From assembly GCA_020796225.1 (NCBI GenBank), contig CM036754.1, positions 18,552,867 through 18,616,866 of the forward strand: a DNA stretch of 64,000 bases, read 5' to 3'. Below are positions 60,285 through 64,000 of this stretch, one piece after another. The translations under genes were made by a program, and so were the position numbers. Numbering within the stretch: position 1 is the stretch's first letter; each line of letters begins with the position of its first letter. The DNA is from Arion vulgaris. Its lineage: Eukaryota; Mollusca; Gastropoda; Stylommatophora; Arionidae. The notes under the pieces were generated by a model. That model saw nothing but the letters and a program-made list of their open reading frames with translations. It was not told where the DNA came from and did no database searches.

Positions 60285-61485
60285 TAATGGGTTAGGAGCC
60301 CCTGTACTTAGTATTTACTGTAACGTAGAGGAGGTAGGAAATATGTTAGAAGCCCCTTACTTAGTATTTACTGTAACGTAGAGGAGGTAGGAAATATGTT
60401 AGAAGCCCCTTACTTAGTATTTACTGTAACGTAGAGGAGGTAGGAAATATGTTACAAGCCCCTGTACTTAGTATTTACTGTAACGTAGAGGAGGTAGGAA
60501 ATATGTTAGAAGCCCCTTACTTAGTATTTACTGTAACGTAGAGGAGGTAGGAAATATGTTAGAAGCCCCTGTACTTAGTATTTACTGTAACGTAGAGGAG
60601 GTAGGAAATATGTTAGAAGCCCCTGTACTTAGTATTTACTGTAACGTAGAGGAGGTAGGAAATATGTTAGAAGCCCCTGTACTTAGTATTTACTGTAACG
60701 TAGAGGAGGTAGGAAATATGTTAGAAGCCCCTGTACTTGGTATTTTCTGTAACGTAGAGGAGGTAGGAAATATGTTAGGAGCCCTGTACTTAGTATTTAC
60801 TGTAAGTAGAGAAGGTAGGAAATATGTTAGAGCCCTGTACTTGGTATTTACTGTAACGTAGAGGAGGTAGGAAATATGTTAGAAGCCCCTGTACTTGGTA
60901 TTTACTGTAACGTAGAGGAGGTAGGAAATATGTTAGAAGCCCCTTACTTAGTATTTACTGTAACGTAGAGGAGGTAGGAAATATGTTAGAAGCCCTGTCT
61001 TAGTATTTACTGTAACGTAGAGGAGGTAGGAAATATGTTAGAAGCCCCTGTACTTTGTATTTACTGTAACGTAGAGGAGGTAGGAAATATGTTAGAAGCC
61101 CCTTACTTAGTATTTACTGTAACGTAGAGGAGGTAGGAAATATGTTAGGAGCCCCTGTACTTAGTATTTACTGTAACGTGAGAAGGTAGGAAATATGTTA
61201 GAGCCCTGTACTTGGTATTTACTGTAACGTAGAGGAGGTAGGAAATATGTTAGAAGCCCCTGTACTTAGTATTTACTGTAACGTAGAGAAGGTAGGAAAT
61301 ATGTTAGAGCCCTGACTTGGTATTTACTGTAACGTAGAGGAGGTAGGAAATATGTTAGGAGCCCCTGTACTTGGTATTTACTGTAACGTAGAGGAGGTAG
61401 GAAATATGTTAGAGCCCTGTACTTGGTATTTACTGTAACGTAGAGGAGGTAGGAAATATGTTAGAAGCCCCTGTGCTCAGTAAAA
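60285..61485. repeat. 54-bp minisatellite (right arm), about 22 units
   Basis: Inverse of the left-arm array. More units here carry 1-4-bp losses in CCCCTGTAC and GTTAGAAGCC, so frames are shorter. Confidence 0.95.
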
Positions 61486-61812
61486 AAAAACCAATGTCGT
61501 AGATTTAACCTCCGATTACATACGGTCGCATTGCTCAGGTAAAATTTAAGAAATAAGACAACAACTGTCGAGTGATCCTCGCTTTCCAGTGTTGTTTTAT
61601 ATAGACTAATTCCTTTGAAAAACAACACATGTTAAATCAAGGTTATTATGCCATAAATGAAGTTGAACAATAAGGAATATCAGTATTATTAACATTTTTC
61701 ATCAATAAAAACCATGAACGCATAGAATTAGTAAAGTTGTAAAATTCGTAGTGTTCTATCAAACATATATAAAAGTCAGCCAGGAATCAAAAAGGGATTT
61801 CCTATTTGTCGG

Positions 61813-62019
61813 CTAAGCTATTCGGCCTTCTGTCACTGTGGGCTGCGGTCATTGAAAACAGCTCAACAGGAATTATGGGAAATACCGGCGTCGATGAGCG
61901 ATATTCAAAGAGCCTGAGTGAGACTATTCGAGTTTTTGAAAAGTACGCGGGACAGTCTGAGAAAAGACCGGGTCTATGTTTGGATATGGCCTGAGACCAA
62001 GGAAGTGAGAAAGTTGTTG
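61813..62019 (+). pseudogene. Exon-like segment (right arm copy)
   Basis: Same as 52895-53124 but the acceptor AG has become GG (61811-61812), codon CGA (61929-61931) is retained, and 23 bp between two GAC triplets are missing. Donor GTAAGTAG is intact at 62020. Confidence 0.35.
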
Positions 62020-62204
62020 GTAAGTAGAACCTACGTTTTTTCTTTATTATAAAATCATATTTACTATTTTTTTCTTGTGAAAGAAAGATTGTATACTTCA
62101 GCTAATTATATTGTAGTTTTTATGATTATGTCATATACAATATATTATAGTTCCAGATGAAAAAACTGACTGCTTTTTGTATGTATGTTTGCTTTCTGCT
62201 TTTT

Positions 62205-62930
62205 TTCAAATCGAGTTTTGTCTCATATCGTCAGGATAATAAATTTCTATAACGATTTTTTGTGTTCGCCCCATAGCGTTTTCCGTCGTCTCTGAGGTTC
62301 ATCTTTTGCGGGGACTGCCTTTTGTTTTGTATCCATTGTATCGGAGTAATATTTAAGACGCACAGTTTGTTGGTAATCTGATTATGTGGACGAACCATAT
62401 GATTTGTTGTTTCTTGATGGAGTTCATTACTAATGTTGTACCAACGTTTTTCATGATGTCTTCATTTCTAAATCGGCCTCTTTTGATAGTCCGAGCATTC
62501 TGCGTAGATACTATCTTCTGTCGTTACCATTTTTCTTCCATCATTTGTTAGGTTTGTCATTGATAGAATAATGTTGGCAGAAAGATGGTGTTGAACAATG
62601 CTCTTTTAGTGTTCATGGTGACATGTTTGCATTTCAATATTGACGATATTTGTTCTAAGATTTGATTTGTATGTGTGTTGATTTCGTTAGTTATTCTTCC
62701 ATTTGTAGGAAGAAAAATGTTCCTAGGTACAGTAATGTCTTTGAGTTGTTTTAACTGATGTTTGTCGATGGAGATATTGGTAGAGTTTTCCTCTTACAAA
62801 TGTTATTACTTTGGTTCTGGAGTTTATTCTTAGATAGTATTCATTGCATTTTAAAATTTAGTCTTTTGTTATGATTGTCTGATTGTCGGGAAAAATAAAT
62901 TGTTTTAAGAGTTCCCCAATCTTGTGCAGC
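62205..62930 (-). mobile_element. LINE-B fragment (right arm)
   Basis: Inverse of 52010-52730: TTTTTCATGATGTCTTC, AATCTGATTATGTGGACG and GATGGTGTTGAACAATGC on plus. Confidence 0.75.
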
Positions 62931-62939
62931 GGTGATAGT

Positions 62940-63182
62940 TATATCGACCACTTGTTAAACCACTCTTTGTGATTTGTAAGTGATCTGAACCTAAGAGCGA
63001 TTGTACGTTGTGCAATTAATACGTCTACAAGTAGGCTAGCACATCCGACTTCTTTACTAGACGCTCTTTATTTACTACGGTAGCTTCTCTACCTCAGTCT
63101 ACTCTTACGACATGCCTTGTCGTAGTGTTACTATTTTTTGCTCCTTGGAGCCCTGGCAACACACGGTCGTCATTAAATTCGA
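62940..63182 (-). mobile_element. S5 SINE-like repeat (right arm)
   Basis: Inverse of 51765-52000, with about 97-98 percent identity by eye (for example TATTAATTGC against TATAAATTGC). Confidence 0.75.
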
Positions 63183-63197
63183 CACAGGTTGCACACA

Positions 63198-63227
63198 GAG
63201 AGAGAGAGAGACAGAGAGAGAGGAATA
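63198..63227. repeat. GA-rich microsatellite (right arm)
   Basis: GAGAGAGAGAGACAGAGAGA, about six times shorter than the left-arm tract. Confidence 0.95.
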
Positions 63228-63915
63228 TTGTGGTGTTGGATGCAAACATTAAGGCCATCATTAATGGAAACTGCAATGAAGGTGACGTTGGGATTTACAC
63301 AGATGGATCGGTAGTTTACCACGAAAGGTCCACAAGCCCTTTTGCAAGCTCGTTTTGCAGAATGGTCAGGGTAGCCAGTGGTGCATTTAGATTACAAAGT
63401 AGCATTCCATTAGAGATAATGGCGATGACTGATGCAAAACTCTGGCTAGAGTCACAAAACTACACACATGCGTGCATTCTGACTGAATCAGTCAGTATGA
63501 TCAGAAAGGTGGAGGCTAGTTCGGTGCACAAACAATAGACTAACAACAATTTGCGTCAAGATATTGCAGAATTACACTTATCTTCGTTCCGGTGCACGTG
63601 GGTGTCGTTGGCATTAAGAGACAGGTTAACTGGATCCATATCAGAGGTACAGATAATGGATAGAGCTGACATTCTTAACACCTTTATAGAGTGTTGCCGC
63701 AAAGAGGATTATCATTGAAACCAACCTATGTCGATTGCAAGAGTTTGGATTGTAGATTAAGATTGGTCAGAAAAAATTCAGCACAGAAGGTATATGTGTA
63801 GGCTCATTAATCAAAATCGAACTGGACGCTGTTGGAGATATTACGAAGATTGGAGCTCCTATCGTCCTATGCACATGTTCGAAGTGCAATGAAGATATTT
63901 CATACTGAAACGGAA
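63228..63915 (+). mobile_element. LINE-I RNase H and 3' end (right arm)
   Basis: The frame to 63538 reads GIYTDGSVVYHERS (first Asp), SSIPLEIMAMTDAKLWLES (Glu) and CILTESVSM, where the third acidic site is Glu, not Asp as at 2760-3137. The remaining RNase H is frame-broken (HVGVVGIK-like near 63595). The 3' end is at about 63910. Confidence 0.8.
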
Positions 63916-64000
63916 ATATATGTGTAAATTTATATTATTGTGATTTATATATAAATATTTTGGTATGTTGAGATATGTTAAATATATTTACAATTTAAAA

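Larger units (their letters stand above)
58661..64000. repeat. Right arm of the large inverted duplication (cut by window end)
   Basis: Mirrors 50340-56695. The last bases (TTACAATTTAAAA) are the inverse of TTTTAAATTGTAA at 50341-50353, so pairing continues up to the window edge and the full arm length is unknown. Confidence 0.93.

Noticed and set aside
13838..61485. Periods that are multiples of three (33, 36, 45, 48, 54) as a sign of coding arrays
   Set aside because: Arrays of 14, 26, 37 and 68 bp are equally present, so no preference is shown.
50340..64000. Inverted duplication as a missed-adapter or chimeric-read artefact
   Set aside because: A spacer of about 2 kb, an S5-variant insertion in one arm only, a 23-bp deletion and unequal arrays need independent history. 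Not fully excluded without reads.

Overview
The window looks like animal nuclear DNA: AT-rich, with intron-bearing genes and dense non-LTR retrotransposon, SINE and DNA-transposon debris, microsatellites and long minisatellites. The only host gene that can be modelled end to end is a polysaccharide lyase family 14 (PL14, alginate-lyase type) gene on the minus strand. PL14 genes are best known from algae-eating molluscs, so a gastropod mollusc is the most likely source. This is an inference from gene content, not a proven identification.

Layout. 1-16.8 kb: a broken RTE-like LINE at the left edge, three consecutive minus-strand SINEs, an RNase H-bearing LINE-I fragment, a 14-bp minisatellite (7.0-8.5 kb), DNA-transposon remnants, and a 48-bp minisatellite (14.4-15.3 kb). 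16.8-33.7 kb: the PL14 gene in six coding exons (33582 down to 16874), giving a 390-residue product with a signal peptide, an unrecognised N-terminal segment and a C-terminal PL14 domain. Its introns (1.7-5.4 kb) are filled with LINEs, SINEs, minisatellites and a hAT-like MITE that landed next to a splice donor. 33.7-45 kb: LINE fragments, a 2.2-kb GC-rich minisatellite (37.1-39.3 kb), and a LINE/SINE block of about 1.34 kb present in three tandem copies (39.5-43.5 kb). 45-50 kb: one convincing exon of an unidentified minus-strand host gene, among more LINE fragments.

50.3-64 kb: a large inverted duplication. The left arm (about 50340-56695) and right arm (about 58661 to the window end) carry the same ordered contents in opposite orientation around a spacer of about 2 kb: LINE-I RNase H, a CT-rich tract, a SINE-like repeat, LINE-B, an exon-like segment, a 54-bp minisatellite and the LINE-J reverse transcriptase. 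The arms differ by a SINE-like insertion, a 23-bp deletion, array copy number and point changes, so this is more likely a real, aged duplication than a read artefact.

There is no operon, CRISPR array, rRNA gene or convincing functional tRNA gene. All LINE reading frames seen are broken or truncated. The LINE-A to LINE-J and S1 to S9 names are local labels for families that recur inside this window, not database names.
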